The notes: a model not told the origin generated them from the sequence alone. Counted from the first letter of the stretch, positions 13,799-22,224 are shown. The stretch is DNA of 41,252 nt from Caldilinea sp. CFX5 (GCA_021405325.1 QWII01000092.1:1-41252), one strand, 5' to 3'. Numbers and translations: made by a program.

Positions 13799-15085
13799 TC
13801 ACGCTACCGCCGGTTCACGATTCACATAGCCCAACAAGTCACGGGTGATGGCATCGTCCGGCGTCTGGTTGAAGGTGGCTTGCAGGCGCGGCAGTAACTC
13901 CTCGGCCCGAAAGAGATGACCACTGCGCACTGTACAGACAACATTGCTGATGTCATCGATCCGCGCCAACGGGTTGCCGCGCACCGCCACGAGATCAGCG
14001 GCAAAGCCCGGTGCGATCTGCCCCACCTGACCTGGCAACCCCAGCACTTGGGCGTTGACCGAGGTCGCCGCGCGCAGCGCCTCGACCGGATGAAAACCGG
14101 CATCGACATACATCGCCAGTTCGTCGTGAACACTAAAACCGGGGATAAGATGGGGGAAAGGCGTGTCGGTGCCGAGCGCGATGGTGACACCTTGAAGCTG
14201 GGCGCGCCAGAGAAACCGTTTGAGATGGGGCATGGCCGCCTGAAAGCGCAACCGCCGATGGGGCGGCTCCCGGCGGCTCAGGTAGCGATCCCAAATGTCC
14301 AGATGCACCGGGTGCGTCCACCGGCGGCGCTCATCATGGTGAAAGGCGCGATCCAGGATGCGGCCCAGACGATCCCAGACCACCAGAGTCGGGTCAATGA
14401 CGACGTTGTGCTTCAGCAACAGGGCAATAAATTCGTCGTCTTCGGCGGGCGTGGCGGCGCGCCAGGCTACGCCGCACTGGTCGAGATGCTCGATTTCGTT
14501 CAAGCCGCTTTGCGCCGCTTCTTCACCACGGGTGCTGCCCAGGTGCGCCAGCACAAACTTGCCGAGTCGGTGCGCTTCGTCAACACTGGCCCGCAGCAGC
14601 CCCAAATCGAGACCAGCATAGAGCTTGATCTGATCCACCCCCGCCGCCACATGCGCCCGGATCGACTGGCGGAGACTTTCGGCATCGGCGTGCGGACGGC
14701 CCATCGCTTTCCAGTAGGCGTTGGGGCCATCGTGCAAAATGCCACAACAGACAATGCGTGGGCCAAGCGTCGGGTCAAGGGCGTGCTGCGTCCGCTGGTC
14801 GAGAATCCAGGCCAGATCATTGCCGACATCGCGAATAGTGGTGACGCCGGCAGCCAGAAAGGCTGGCCCCATCACTGCGCTGTAGTGGACATGGGCGTCG
14901 ATCAGGCCGGGCAGCAACGTGCAGCCGGGCAGATCAATGCACGGCAGATTGGCTGGCGCTTCCCCAAGCGGCAGGATCGCTTCGATGATGCCACGCTCAC
15001 GGTCGATCAGCACGGCTACACCAGATTGTGCGTTATCGGTTTGTCCATCCCAGAGTTGATCGGGAAGTAGTAGGTAATGATTCAT
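13799..15085 (-). CDS. Amidohydrolase (imidazolonepropionase/prolidase-like), third paralogue
   Basis: A 428-residue amidohydrolase with LPGLIDAHVHYSAV (HxH), VDQIKLYAGLD (candidate carbamylated or bridging Lys), FVLAHLGS and NEIEHLDQ (metal His) and IALGTDTPFPH (catalytic Asp). The active-site set looks complete. It is closer to the 12323-13585 protein than to the 11154-12326 one, in having the Lys/His/His/Asp series in the same order. No clear ribosome site is seen before the ATG. It stands alone between two copies of one inverted-repeat family (13667-13739 and 15145-15221). Confidence 0.87.
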   Translation of the reverse strand: MNHYLLLPDQLWDGQTDNAQSGVAVLIDRERGIIEAILPLGEAPANLPCIDLPGCTLLPGLIDAHVHYSAVMGPAFLAAGVTTIRDVGNDLAWILDQRTQHALDPTLGPRIVCCGILHDGPNAYWKAMGRPHADAESLRQSIRAHVAAGVDQIKLYAGLDLGLLRASVDEAHRLGKFVLAHLGSTRGEEAAQSGLNEIEHLDQCGVAWRAATPAEDDEFIALLLKHNVVIDPTLVVWDRLGRILDRAFHHDERRRWTHPVHLDIWDRYLSRREPPHRRLRFQAAMPHLKRFLWRAQLQGVTIALGTDTPFPHLIPGFSVHDELAMYVDAGFHPVEALRAATSVNAQVLGLPGQVGQIAPGFAADLVAVRGNPLARIDDISNVVCTVRSGHLFRAEELLPRLQATFNQTPDDAITRDLLGYVNREPAVA

Positions 15086-15144
15086 AACTTATCGGTTACT
15101 GCTGTTGTATCAAATCAGCGCTATTCGGTGGAAGCGGCCCAGAC

Positions 15145-15221
15145 ATATCACCGCGAATCATGGGATTAGCGAATCACGTCGGGAGAAAAAGATTCGCTAA
15201 TCCTGTGATTCGCGGTGATAT
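15145..15221. repeat. GATTCGCGGT inverted repeat, copy 2
   Basis: Arms 15145-15175 and 15191-15221 pair over 31 bases with two mismatches around a 15-base loop. The arms are almost the same as at 13667-13739. It lies between the alpha/beta hydrolase stop at 15242 and the amidohydrolase start at 15085 and could form a stable hairpin in either transcript. Confidence 0.85.
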
Positions 15222-15241
15222 TGGTCAAGCAACACAACCAG

Positions 15242-16027
15242 TCACCCTGCGTTGACAAGCCACGACTTGAGTTGAGCAAGCAAAAATTCCGCTCCTGCCC
15301 GTCGCCATTCATCAGCCAGCGAATGACCTGGTGAATCAACCAGATAAAACTGTAACGCCGGTGGTGGATCACTCACTGCTTGTCTAGCTTCCATGAGTCG
15401 CAACACAAAGCGCACACAGGCATCACTGCCGACACGGGCGTCGTCGTTGCCGATAGCGAGATAAAGTGGTCGATCGGCCAGTTGCGCAGCCCAATGATCG
15501 AGTGCTAACGCGGCGATCTTCGGTTGGTCACGCACGGCGGCAAACTCGCGCAAACGTCGCCAATCGGTGACCGGCGCCAGACCGGCCACCGCCCGAATCC
15601 GTTGATCCGCCGCCGCCAACCGCAACGCGCAGTAGGCGGCCCGCGAGACGCCACAGGCCACAATGCCGCCCTGTCCAATCCCCTGGGCGAGACAAGCGTC
15701 AATCACCGCTTTGCCTTGTTCAATGAACTGGGCAAAGGGATCGTCCCCGGCGCAAAAGGCGGCGCAGAAGCCATCAATGCCCTGCCCGAAACGGTTGACC
15801 TGTTCGCCGTGATGGGGTAGATCAAAACTGACAACGGCATAACCTGCTGCTGCAAACAGTCGGGCTGGTATCTCTTGCGGCGCCTCATAAAAGGCGGACT
15901 GGCGCGTCGACGAAAAGGTCAGCAAGAGGCCATTTTGCGACGTCGCTTGAGCTTGAGCAGGCCGATGCAGCCAGTAGGTAAGCTTGCCCGTCGCCGTGAC
16001 GACCGTTGACTCGGTAATCGTAAACAT
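15242..16027 (-). CDS. Alpha/beta hydrolase
   Basis: A 261-residue cytoplasmic protein. The central ACGVSRAAYCALRLA contains the nucleophile elbow (G-x-S-x-A), AVVSFDLPHHGEQ is the early strand and oxyanion region, LYLAIGNDDARV would hold the acidic residue, and VDSPGHSLADEW near the C-terminus holds the catalytic His. This is a complete Ser-Asp-His arrangement of the prolyl-oligopeptidase/dienelactone-hydrolase-like group; the substrate is unknown. It starts 4 bases after the stop of the upstream glycosyltransferase gene, so the two are probably co-transcribed. Confidence 0.82.
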   Translation of the reverse strand: MFTITESTVVTATGKLTYWLHRPAQAQATSQNGLLLTFSSTRQSAFYEAPQEIPARLFAAAGYAVVSFDLPHHGEQVNRFGQGIDGFCAAFCAGDDPFAQFIEQGKAVIDACLAQGIGQGGIVACGVSRAAYCALRLAAADQRIRAVAGLAPVTDWRRLREFAAVRDQPKIAALALDHWAAQLADRPLYLAIGNDDARVGSDACVRFVLRLMEARQAVSDPPPALQFYLVDSPGHSLADEWRRAGAEFLLAQLKSWLVNAG

Positions 16028-16031
16028 GGGG

Positions 16032-17090
16032 TTACGCCTGATACGCGGCTAGGGTCTGGCGACCGATGGTCTGCCAATCCAGGGTTTGCGCCCGTTCATA
16101 AGTAGCCCTGCGTAGCGGCGCCAAGTCACGCTGTTGCATCGCCAACATAGCAGCCTGCAACGCCCCTGGCTGCTGTTGGTCGTAACAGATGCCGACGGCG
16201 TCATCGACCAGTTCCGGCAGGCACCCCACCGCCGGCACGATAACCGGCAGGCCAAAGGAGAGCGCGGTAATGGTCGAGCCAGAGGTCAGCACATCGACAA
16301 AGGGAAAGACTCCCACATCCGCCACATTAAAATAAAGCTGGAACTCTTCGTTGGCAAAGAAACGTGATGGGCAAACAATAATGCGCGGATCGGCTTGCCG
16401 GGCCTGCTCCACAAAGTCATCACCATAGGCGTTGTAGGTCTTGGCCGCGATCAGCAACACGCTTTGGGGATCAGGCAGAGCCTGGAAGGTCGCCAACAGT
16501 TGTTCCAACCCTTTGTAGCGGCGCACATTACCGAAAAAGAGATAGACAAACCGATCCTCGCCAATGCCCAAACGGTGACGCGCCTCCGCCCGACTCATGG
16601 TGTTCGGATAGGCGTCAATAAAGTGACCGTGGGGAATGGTAAAGACCTGCTCCGTGCGGTGAAAGTGGCGCTGTACCAGATGGCGGGCATGGTCACAATG
16701 GACGATCAGCGCTGTACAGCAGCGGGTCAACGCCAGCCGTACCAGCCGATCCAGGTCGCGATTCTGGCTGTCATGGGGAAAGAGATTGTGAACCGTCCAG
16801 ACGATCTTGTAACCTAGTTCCCGCGCCAGGGCCAGGTTGGCGATCAACTCGGCACTGCGCGCCACCCGTTCGGCCAAATCGGGGGCATCATACATATAAT
16901 GGGGCCAGTTGAGATGCAACACATCGACCACCCCCTGGTTCGCCTCTAACCATGCCTGGGTAAATTCTTCCGCATGACCCGCCACCAATTCCACCCCCGC
17001 CGCCGCCAGTCCACGCGCCAACAGCCCACCATACGGGTTCGCCTGCGTGAGAGACAGCCCCGCCGCTTCCCAGAAAAAGACCGAACGCAT
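16032..17090 (-). CDS. Glycosyltransferase, GT-B fold (GT4-like)
   Basis: About 352 residues. The N-terminal half (MRSVFFWEAAGLSL, NPYGGLLARGL, VLHLNWPHYMYD, IVWTVHNLFPHD) matches acceptor-domain strands of GT-B enzymes, and the C-terminal half has VYLFFGNVRRYKGLEQLL, the start of the nucleotide-sugar domain, and DVLTSGSTITALSFGLPVIV with the glycine-rich donor loop and then PELVDD, where the usual E-x(7)-E motif is altered. It probably transfers a sugar to a glycan or lipid. I placed the start at 17090 because the upstream 20 codons of the open frame lie in repeat sequence; the ribosome site is weak either way. Confidence 0.78.
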   Translation of the reverse strand: MRSVFFWEAAGLSLTQANPYGGLLARGLAAAGVELVAGHAEEFTQAWLEANQGVVDVLHLNWPHYMYDAPDLAERVARSAELIANLALARELGYKIVWTVHNLFPHDSQNRDLDRLVRLALTRCCTALIVHCDHARHLVQRHFHRTEQVFTIPHGHFIDAYPNTMSRAEARHRLGIGEDRFVYLFFGNVRRYKGLEQLLATFQALPDPQSVLLIAAKTYNAYGDDFVEQARQADPRIIVCPSRFFANEEFQLYFNVADVGVFPFVDVLTSGSTITALSFGLPVIVPAVGCLPELVDDAVGICYDQQQPGALQAAMLAMQQRDLAPLRRATYERAQTLDWQTIGRQTLAAYQA

Positions 17091-17142
17091 AGACCGCCAC
17101 TTTCGTTGAGTAGAACGCGGATTCTGTTCTGTAAATAACAGG

Positions 17143-17198
17143 GATTTCACCGATTACGCAGATTAGCGAATAGAAAAATCTGTGAAATCGGCGCAATC
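17143..17198. repeat. Imperfect inverted repeat upstream of the glycosyltransferase
   Basis: Arms 17143-17164 and 17177-17198 pair over 22 bases with four mismatches (GATTTCACCGATT against AATCTGTGAAATCGG). It lies in the 329-base gap 17091-17419, upstream of the glycosyltransferase start. Confidence 0.65.
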
Positions 17199-17258
17199 TT
17201 TGATCAAAAGCTGATTTTCATGCTGATGGGTGTAACCCCTTTATGTGGCCTGCTGTAT

Positions 17259-17347
17259 AAATAGAACACGGATTGAGCAGATCTAGCGGATAAACCGGAT
17301 AAGAATCAGCAAAAATCCGTTGCATCCGTAAAATCCGTGTTCTATTT
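17259..17347. repeat. AAATCCG-type inverted repeat, diverged copy
   Basis: Arms AAATAGAACACGGATT (17259-17274) and its exact complement (17332-17347) are separated by 57 bases that contain a second AAATCCG unit. The right side (AAATCCGTTGCATCC, then AAATCCGTGTT) is a diverged form of the repeat at 21101-21133 (AAATCCGTTGCTTCC, then AAATCCGTTGTT). A further fragment with TCCGCG units is at 17389-17420. No gene is seen in this gap. Confidence 0.7.
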
Positions 17348-17419
17348 TCGCTTATCGGTGCCGCTAAGGCATAGTGCCTATTTTGCTATTATCCGCGTAG
17401 CTTCGCGCAAATCCGCGTC

Positions 17420-18439
17420 CTAAAAGGTATTGTCAATTCGCATGAGCCTGCCACTTTGGGCAGACTGATAAGCCGCCTCGATCACGCGCAAGCCGGCCAG
17501 CCCTTCTTCGCCGGGAATAGGTGCAGGAACGTTGTTGTTCAGCGCATTGGCAAAGTCCATCAGCAAGGCGACATGGGGACGCACCCCGCCCGGCGCGACG
17601 GAGAAATCCTGTACTCCCGCTGCCGTGACCAATCGCAACGTGCCGGAAGAGTCTTTGGCCGAAAGCGGCGCCGCCTGGATTGTTCCCAGTGTACCATTGA
17701 TCTCTAGCCCGTTGCTCTGCTGTGGTTCAAAACTGGTCGTACTCCAATGGCTCGTGATCACCCCCTGAGCGCCATTTGCCAGCTTAAGCAGCAAGGTGGC
17801 GGTATCTTCCACTGGCGATGGGGCGGCTAAGGTGTCAACCAACGCGGTCACCGCCGTGACTTCACCGCAGAGATAGCGCAGCAGATCGATGCAATGAACG
17901 CCCAGATCCATCAACGGCCCGCCGCCGCTGATCGCCGGGTCATGATGCCAGTAGCCGGGGGTGGGCGGGAAATAGTCAGAAAAGTTGAGCCGCGCCGCGG
18001 TCACTTGCCCAATCGCGCCGGCAGCCAACAACTGTTTGATCTGCTGGTGGCGCGTGTTGTAGCGCTGGTAGTAACAGACCATCAACTGCACCCCGTTGGC
18101 GCGACAGGCGTCGATCATCTGCCGCGCCTCATGACTGTTCAACGCCAGCGGTTTTTCGCAGAGAACATGTTTGCCCGCCTTGGCCGCCTGGATGGTATGT
18201 TCGGCGTGGAGATGGGGCGGCGTCGCCACATAGACGGCGTTGATTTCGGGATCGGCCAATAGCCCAGCCACCGTGTCATAAAAACGCGGCACGCCATGTT
18301 GCTCGGCAAAGCGCTGGGCTTGGTCGCGGTCGCGTTTCATCACCGCTACCAGATGTTGGTCGGGCGCTTGCGCAATCGCGCTCACCATTTGGTGCTCGGC
18401 AATCTTGCCTGCACCGAGAATGCCCCATGTGATCGTCAT
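17420..18439 (-). CDS. Gfo/Idh/MocA-family oxidoreductase
   Basis: A 339-residue protein with Rossmann loop GILGAGKIAEHQ, the CEKPLALN lysine motif and a C-terminal substrate domain with GGPLMDLGVHCIDLLRYL, whose D and H are candidate catalytic residues. This looks like a fully active dehydrogenase of the glucose-fructose-oxidoreductase/dihydrodiol dehydrogenase type. The ATG at 18439 has GGGAAG 6 bases upstream, inside the end of the VOC gene; a longer frame from 18553 would only repeat that gene out of frame. It is the last gene of the operon starting at 20747. Confidence 0.87.
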   Translation of the reverse strand: MTITWGILGAGKIAEHQMVSAIAQAPDQHLVAVMKRDRDQAQRFAEQHGVPRFYDTVAGLLADPEINAVYVATPPHLHAEHTIQAAKAGKHVLCEKPLALNSHEARQMIDACRANGVQLMVCYYQRYNTRHQQIKQLLAAGAIGQVTAARLNFSDYFPPTPGYWHHDPAISGGGPLMDLGVHCIDLLRYLCGEVTAVTALVDTLAAPSPVEDTATLLLKLANGAQGVITSHWSTTSFEPQQSNGLEINGTLGTIQAAPLSAKDSSGTLRLVTAAGVQDFSVAPGGVRPHVALLMDFANALNNNVPAPIPGEEGLAGLRVIEAAYQSAQSGRLMRIDNTF

Positions 18440-18441
18440 CG

Positions 18442-18834
18442 TCAACTTCCCAAGGGTCGCGCCCGCTGCACCAGTTGTAACCGATTGCCTTCGGGGTCTA
18501 GAAAAAAGTCGAATTGGACGCTGCCGTCGGCGCTGCGATAGGCGGGACCGCAAAAGGGAACGCCACGCACCGTCAACAGGGCGTGCGCCTGGGCAAAATC
18601 GTCAACGGCCAGGGCGACGTGATGGAAGCCGGCTCGGTGGGTAATAGCTTCGCCCGGCGCCTGGGGGTCGATGGGGATGATCTCGATGATCCCACCGCTT
18701 GGCAACGCCACAAAATAGACGCGACTCTCCGGCGCGGCCACAATGGTCTGAAAACCCAATGTTTCGCCATACCAGTGGGCCAACGGGGCCGGATCACGGG
18801 CAGCAATGGCAATATGTTCTACGCACTTGAGCAT
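18442..18834 (-). CDS. VOC-family (glyoxalase-fold) protein
   Basis: A 130-residue single-copy unit with two beta-alpha-beta-beta-beta modules: VEHIAIAARDPAPLAHWYGE then GGIIEIIP, and FHHVALAVDDFAQAHALL then FFLDPEGNRLQLVQ. Candidate metal ligands are His7, Glu in IIEII, His in FHHVAL and a position in RLQLVQ, where the usual terminal Glu is Gln. Members include isomerases, epimerases and dioxygenases; methylmalonyl-CoA-epimerase-like or sugar-related roles are possible. AGGAGG lies 6 bases before the ATG and overlaps the stop of the upstream oxidoreductase. Confidence 0.83.
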   Translation of the reverse strand: MLKCVEHIAIAARDPAPLAHWYGETLGFQTIVAAPESRVYFVALPSGGIIEIIPIDPQAPGEAITHRAGFHHVALAVDDFAQAHALLTVRGVPFCGPAYRSADGSVQFDFFLDPEGNRLQLVQRARPLGS

Positions 18835-18844
18835 GATCTACCTC

Positions 18845-19861
18845 CTAAGCGAGGACAATCTCGCGCCCTTCCCGCAATGATTGGTCAATGGCGGCGGCCA
18901 CGCGGATCGCCGCCAGCCCATCGGCGCCGGTCACCACCGGCGGGTGCTGGTTGCGTATCACGCCGACAAAGTGGTGTAATAGCCGCCGGAACATGCCCTC
19001 TTGCTGGTCATGGATCACCGGGGTGTAGCCAATGTCGGGATATTCGGGCGCCGCGCCGGCGCGATAGACCGCGACGCCGGTTTGATTGCTTAACAACTCG
19101 GTCATGCCTGCGGTGCCGCGCACAGTGAACTGCTCCGTCACCGGCTGTCCGGCAACAGCCGGCGTCCCCCACGAACTTTCCAGCACGCCAATGGCGCCGT
19201 TGGCAAAGGTCAAGACGGCGATAATAAAATCGACCCGTTCTTTGCCGCCGGAACGTGAGTAGGCCATCACCTTCTGCACCGGGCTGCCAGTTGTCCACAA
19301 CATCATATCGATGTCATGGGGCGCCAGCCAGTAGGATAGCGGAAAACGTCCCAATACGCGTTCAACGGCAATCTGTGGGGCGTTGCGCCGAGCATAGAGA
19401 TGTAACACCTCCCCAACCGCGCCGCTGTTGACCGCCTGGCGCAGGGCGACAAAGCGCGGATCAAAGCGCAACGTGTGGCAGACCATCAGGTGGGCGCCCG
19501 CTTTGGCCGCCTGCGCCACCATGCTGGTTGCATCGGCCACACTGAGCGCCATCGGCTTTTCTACCAGCACATGTTTGCCCGCCGCCAGACTTGCCAGCAC
19601 TGGTTCCAGATGCGCCCATTCTGAGGCGGCCACAATCACTGCGTCGATCTCCGGGTGGGCGGCCAGCATGGCTTGGATATCGCCATCCACATAACCAGGC
19701 ACACTGTGCGCAGCGGCGACGGCTCGGGTCGCTTCGGCGCGGCGACCACAGATGGCAGCCACACGCATCGTGGCTGATTCATCGGCAATGCGGGCGTAAA
19801 GTTGCCCCATTCGTCCGGGGCCGACAATCGCCAGGGTGACAGGGGTGACATTATTTTTCAT
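18845..19861 (-). CDS. Gfo/Idh/MocA-family oxidoreductase
   Basis: A 338-residue protein with AIVGPGRMGQLYA as the dinucleotide-binding loop, LVEKPMALS as the lysine motif, and a C-terminal domain with APHDIDMMLW holding the His-x-x-Asp pair that is usual for inositol-type dehydrogenases. It probably oxidises a sugar or cyclitol with NAD. It overlaps the end of the upstream oxidoreductase gene by 11 bases and is followed 10 bases later by the VOC gene. Confidence 0.87.
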   Translation of the reverse strand: MKNNVTPVTLAIVGPGRMGQLYARIADESATMRVAAICGRRAEATRAVAAAHSVPGYVDGDIQAMLAAHPEIDAVIVAASEWAHLEPVLASLAAGKHVLVEKPMALSVADATSMVAQAAKAGAHLMVCHTLRFDPRFVALRQAVNSGAVGEVLHLYARRNAPQIAVERVLGRFPLSYWLAPHDIDMMLWTTGSPVQKVMAYSRSGGKERVDFIIAVLTFANGAIGVLESSWGTPAVAGQPVTEQFTVRGTAGMTELLSNQTGVAVYRAGAAPEYPDIGYTPVIHDQQEGMFRRLLHHFVGVIRNQHPPVVTGADGLAAIRVAAAIDQSLREGREIVLA

Positions 19862-20747
19862 TGGCTAACTCGCTCAGGGTAATGCGTTGGCCGCCGTTTT
19901 CCGCCGAACGGATCAGCGCCGTCAGCATCGCCATCACTTCCACGGCCCAGTCAATGGGATAGGGCGCCGTCCTGGTGACAGCCATGTTGATGATCTGGGC
20001 CAGCGTTTCCACATAGAAATCGTCCCAGTTGCGGATGTTGATCTCGCCCCAGCCGCTTTCGCCAAAGACCGCGCCGTAATAGAGGCTGGGCGACTTTTGC
20101 AGCAGGTTGATCACCCCCTGGCGGCCATCGGGGTAATGTACCAGGGCCACATCGCCACGCGTGGTGCGCTGGGTTGTGACCGCTTCGGCCCCCGGCCCCA
20201 AGAGGGTATGGAGCAGTTCGACGGGGTGAATGCCATAAAAGAAAGGATGGCGGGCGCGCGGGTTGGGGAAGTCACCAACAGCCGGGCCGGTGGTCACAGC
20301 CAGCGAAAGTGGGCCAAAGGTGGACAAACGGGGCTGCAATTCCAACACTTCCACGGCATAGCGCACCGCCGAGCAGGACATAAGCGGTACGCCTTTCTGC
20401 GCCGCCAGTTGACTGAGCGCAAGGACATCGGCAAAGTCATTGGCAAAGGGTTTATCGACAAAGGTCGGCAGGCCCGCTGCGATTGCCAGGCGCGCCGGCG
20501 CCGTGTGATCGTCACCATAGCGGTTGCAGATCATCACCAGATCGACGCCGCTGATCGCTTCCGCCGGCGTACTCACCACTTGGGGAATTTGACATTGCTC
20601 CGCTTTGGCCTGCGCCTGCGCGCCATCCTCCCCCCATAGCTTGACGACCTTAGCTTGCCCATAGAGCGGGGCCGCCGGCAGGTTGACAAGCTTGGCGTAG
20701 GATTCGGTATGGGTGCTGTCGGCGCCGATCATGCCGATGGTAAGCAT
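19851..20747 (-). CDS. Gfo/Idh/MocA-like protein with atypical nucleotide loop
   Basis: A 298-residue protein related to the MocA family but divergent. The N-terminus reads IGMIGADSTHTESYAKL, so the normal G-x-G-x-x-G loop is replaced by G-A-D-S-T-H-T, and the usual EKP lysine motif appears as FVDKPFANDF. The C-terminal part contains FYGIHPVELLHTLLG with a His that could be catalytic. It is the first gene of a four-gene operon with two more paralogues and a VOC protein. It may bind a different cofactor form or act as a subunit. GGGGAGAG precedes the ATG. Confidence 0.8.
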   Translation of the reverse strand: MLTIGMIGADSTHTESYAKLVNLPAAPLYGQAKVVKLWGEDGAQAQAKAEQCQIPQVVSTPAEAISGVDLVMICNRYGDDHTAPARLAIAAGLPTFVDKPFANDFADVLALSQLAAQKGVPLMSCSAVRYAVEVLELQPRLSTFGPLSLAVTTGPAVGDFPNPRARHPFFYGIHPVELLHTLLGPGAEAVTTQRTTRGDVALVHYPDGRQGVINLLQKSPSLYYGAVFGESGWGEINIRNWDDFYVETLAQIINMAVTRTAPYPIDWAVEVMAMLTALIRSAENGGQRITLSELANEK

Positions 20748-20802
20748 AGGCTCTCCCCTTGTGTGCGCTTTTGGGTAAACTAGTACAGAGCGGCCTAAGT
20801 AA

Positions 20803-20855
20803 GCCAGTCGGTCAGTAGGACAGTAAGTCAGTCACTGTCTCACTGTCTCACTGGC
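20803..20855. repeat. CAGT-rich octamer repeat with inverted ends
   Basis: Starts with GCCAGT and ends with ACTGGC, with internal CAGTAAGT units and a CTGTCTCA tandem of period 8. A looser tract of the same composition is at 21003-21060. It resembles the purine/pyrimidine octamer tracts elsewhere in the window. It lies in the upstream region of the operon starting at 20747. Confidence 0.55.
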
Positions 20856-20921
20856 AACTATGGGTTTATTTACGCCGTCGTGGACTAGGGTCATTTATAC
20901 AGGTAAGCCACCGCAACACAA

Positions 20922-21140
20922 CAACGGACACAACAACGGATTTAGGAAGCAGCAGATTTTTTTGTCCGGGTGACTAACCTCTAGCGTAGTCCGGCAGCAG
21001 TGGGCCAGTGGTAGGATACAACTGTAAGTCACTGGCTGACCAACTGCTCTACTGTGTTACTGGTCTCTGATTGGTTTATCAACGCTGCCATGTGCTAGAC
21101 ACAAATCCGTTGCTTCCTAAATCCGTTGTTGTGTCCGTTG
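20922..21140. repeat. Large inverted repeat with AAATCCG cores, 161-base interior
   Basis: The 29-base arms 20922-20950 and 21112-21140 are perfect inverted copies, containing TTTAGGAAGC and CAACGGACACAACAACGG. They enclose 161 bases with no open frame of note. The arrangement resembles a very small non-autonomous mobile element, or a pair of independent repeat insertions. The full gap 20748-21328 (581 bases) holds this, the tract at 20803-20855 and the promoter of the dioxygenase; I see no gene. Confidence 0.85.
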
Positions 21141-21250
21141 CAGTGTTGGCTCGTCTCTCTTGTCGGATTGTCCTATAGTTCAGCATAAATGAGCAGCGAC
21201 AAATTGTCAAATCACTGAAATTGGGGCCAAGCACGGCTAATTTGAACATT

Positions 21251-21278
21251 TTGTACCGCTACCGAGCTATCGTATAAT
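21251..21278 (+). promoter_or_regulatory. Candidate promoter of the 21329-22129 gene
   Basis: A perfect TATAAT (21273-21278) stands 50 bases before the start codon. TTGTAC at 21251-21256, 16 bases upstream, is a weak -35. No operator is evident. Confidence 0.5.
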
Positions 21279-21328
21279 AGGATAGACCTTGTCGGCAAAC
21301 GAACTTGCAATCACAAAGGAGCATCCAT

Positions 21329-22129
21329 ATGGCCCTCTCTGCTGAACAAAAGGCGTTTTTTCAGGAACATGGCTATCTGAAGTATGACAAACGGGTGTTG
21401 AGCGAAAGCGAGATCGCAGCGTTGCAGCGGCGCAGTGAAGAGATTGTGTCCGGTCAGCGCACCCACATTCCGCCCCGCTTTATCCAACTAGAGGCCAAGT
21501 TCCGCAACAGCGATGATCCGAACACCGAAATGTTGGACAAAGTGCGCAAGATGACCCAGCTCTGTTACTTTGATGAGTTGTTTGGCGCGGTCGCCAAGAA
21601 GGCCGCCATTGTCGATGTGATCGAAGACCTCATCGGCCCCAATATCAAGCTCTACACCGATCAACTGATGATGAAGCCGCGCTACAACGGCACCGTCACC
21701 GACTGGCACCAGGATTCGGTGGCGTGGCCCATGTTTGCGCCCCAGGAGCATGTCAGTTGTTGGGTCGCGCTCGATGACGCCACGGTGGACAACGGCTGTA
21801 TGACCGTGATTCCCGGCAGCCACCACTGGGGGCCGATTGCCCGTGAATATCGCGATGCCTTTCTCGCCAACCCGCTCTTAGCCAAACCGACACCGGTGGA
21901 GATCAAGGCCGGCTACTGTATGTTCCACCACGGCCTCAACTTCCACCGCACCGGCGCCAACACCACCGCCAGCCGTCGGCGCGGCCTGGCGCTGCATTAC
22001 ATCCGCGCCGAAACCATGTACATGGGCATCGCCGACGAAGAAGCCCGCCTCCTCACCGAATGTGAGAAACCCCGCGGCGAATTCCGCTTCATGCGGATCC
22101 GCGGGCAGGAGTTTCCGGGGCGGGTGTAA
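21329..22129 (+). CDS. Phytanoyl-CoA dioxygenase (PhyH) family protein
   Basis: A 266-residue Fe(II)/2-oxoglutarate-dependent oxygenase. The metal triad is visible: TDWHQDSVAW with His127 and Asp129, and FHRTGANTTASRRRG with His206, followed by the Arg that holds 2-oxoglutarate (about 217). Bacterial members hydroxylate small molecules or secondary metabolites; the substrate is unknown. AAAGGAG lies 7 bases before the ATG at 21329; a TTG-initiated extension to 21305 is unlikely. It is a single-gene unit with its own promoter, converging on an oxidoreductase across the purine/pyrimidine repeat at 22131-22224. Confidence 0.88.
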   Translation: MALSAEQKAFFQEHGYLKYDKRVLSESEIAALQRRSEEIVSGQRTHIPPRFIQLEAKFRNSDDPNTEMLDKVRKMTQLCYFDELFGAVAKKAAIVDVIEDLIGPNIKLYTDQLMMKPRYNGTVTDWHQDSVAWPMFAPQEHVSCWVALDDATVDNGCMTVIPGSHHWGPIAREYRDAFLANPLLAKPTPVEIKAGYCMFHHGLNFHRTGANTTASRRRGLALHYIRAETMYMGIADEEARLLTECEKPRGEFRFMRIRGQEFPGRV

Positions 22130-22130
22130 G

Positions 22131-22224
22131 AAGACAAGAAGAGGGGGAGACACGAGACAGCAATCGTCAAGTTCTCCTTGTCTCCTTGTCTCGTGTCTCG
22201 TGTCTCGTGTCTCCTTGTCTTCCT
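22131..22224. terminator. Purine/pyrimidine octamer hairpin between convergent genes
   Basis: AGACACGAGACA (22148-22159) and TGTCTCGTGTCT (22201-22212) are exact complements, and the flanks AAGAAGACAAG and CTTGTCTTCC extend the stem. The right side contains a GTCTCGT tandem of period 7. It fills the space between two convergent stop codons (22129 and 22228) and could form a stem in both transcripts, acting as a bidirectional terminator. No T-tract is present, so the function is inferred. Confidence 0.5.

Noticed and set aside
13916..15070. Plus-strand open frame of 384 codons opposite the third amidohydrolase
   Set aside because: The minus-strand gene has all active-site motifs; the antisense frame has none and is a by-product of GC-rich codon use.
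20922..21140. Insertion sequence or CRISPR-like array
   Set aside because: No transposase frame lies between the arms and the repeats are not evenly spaced with unique spacers.
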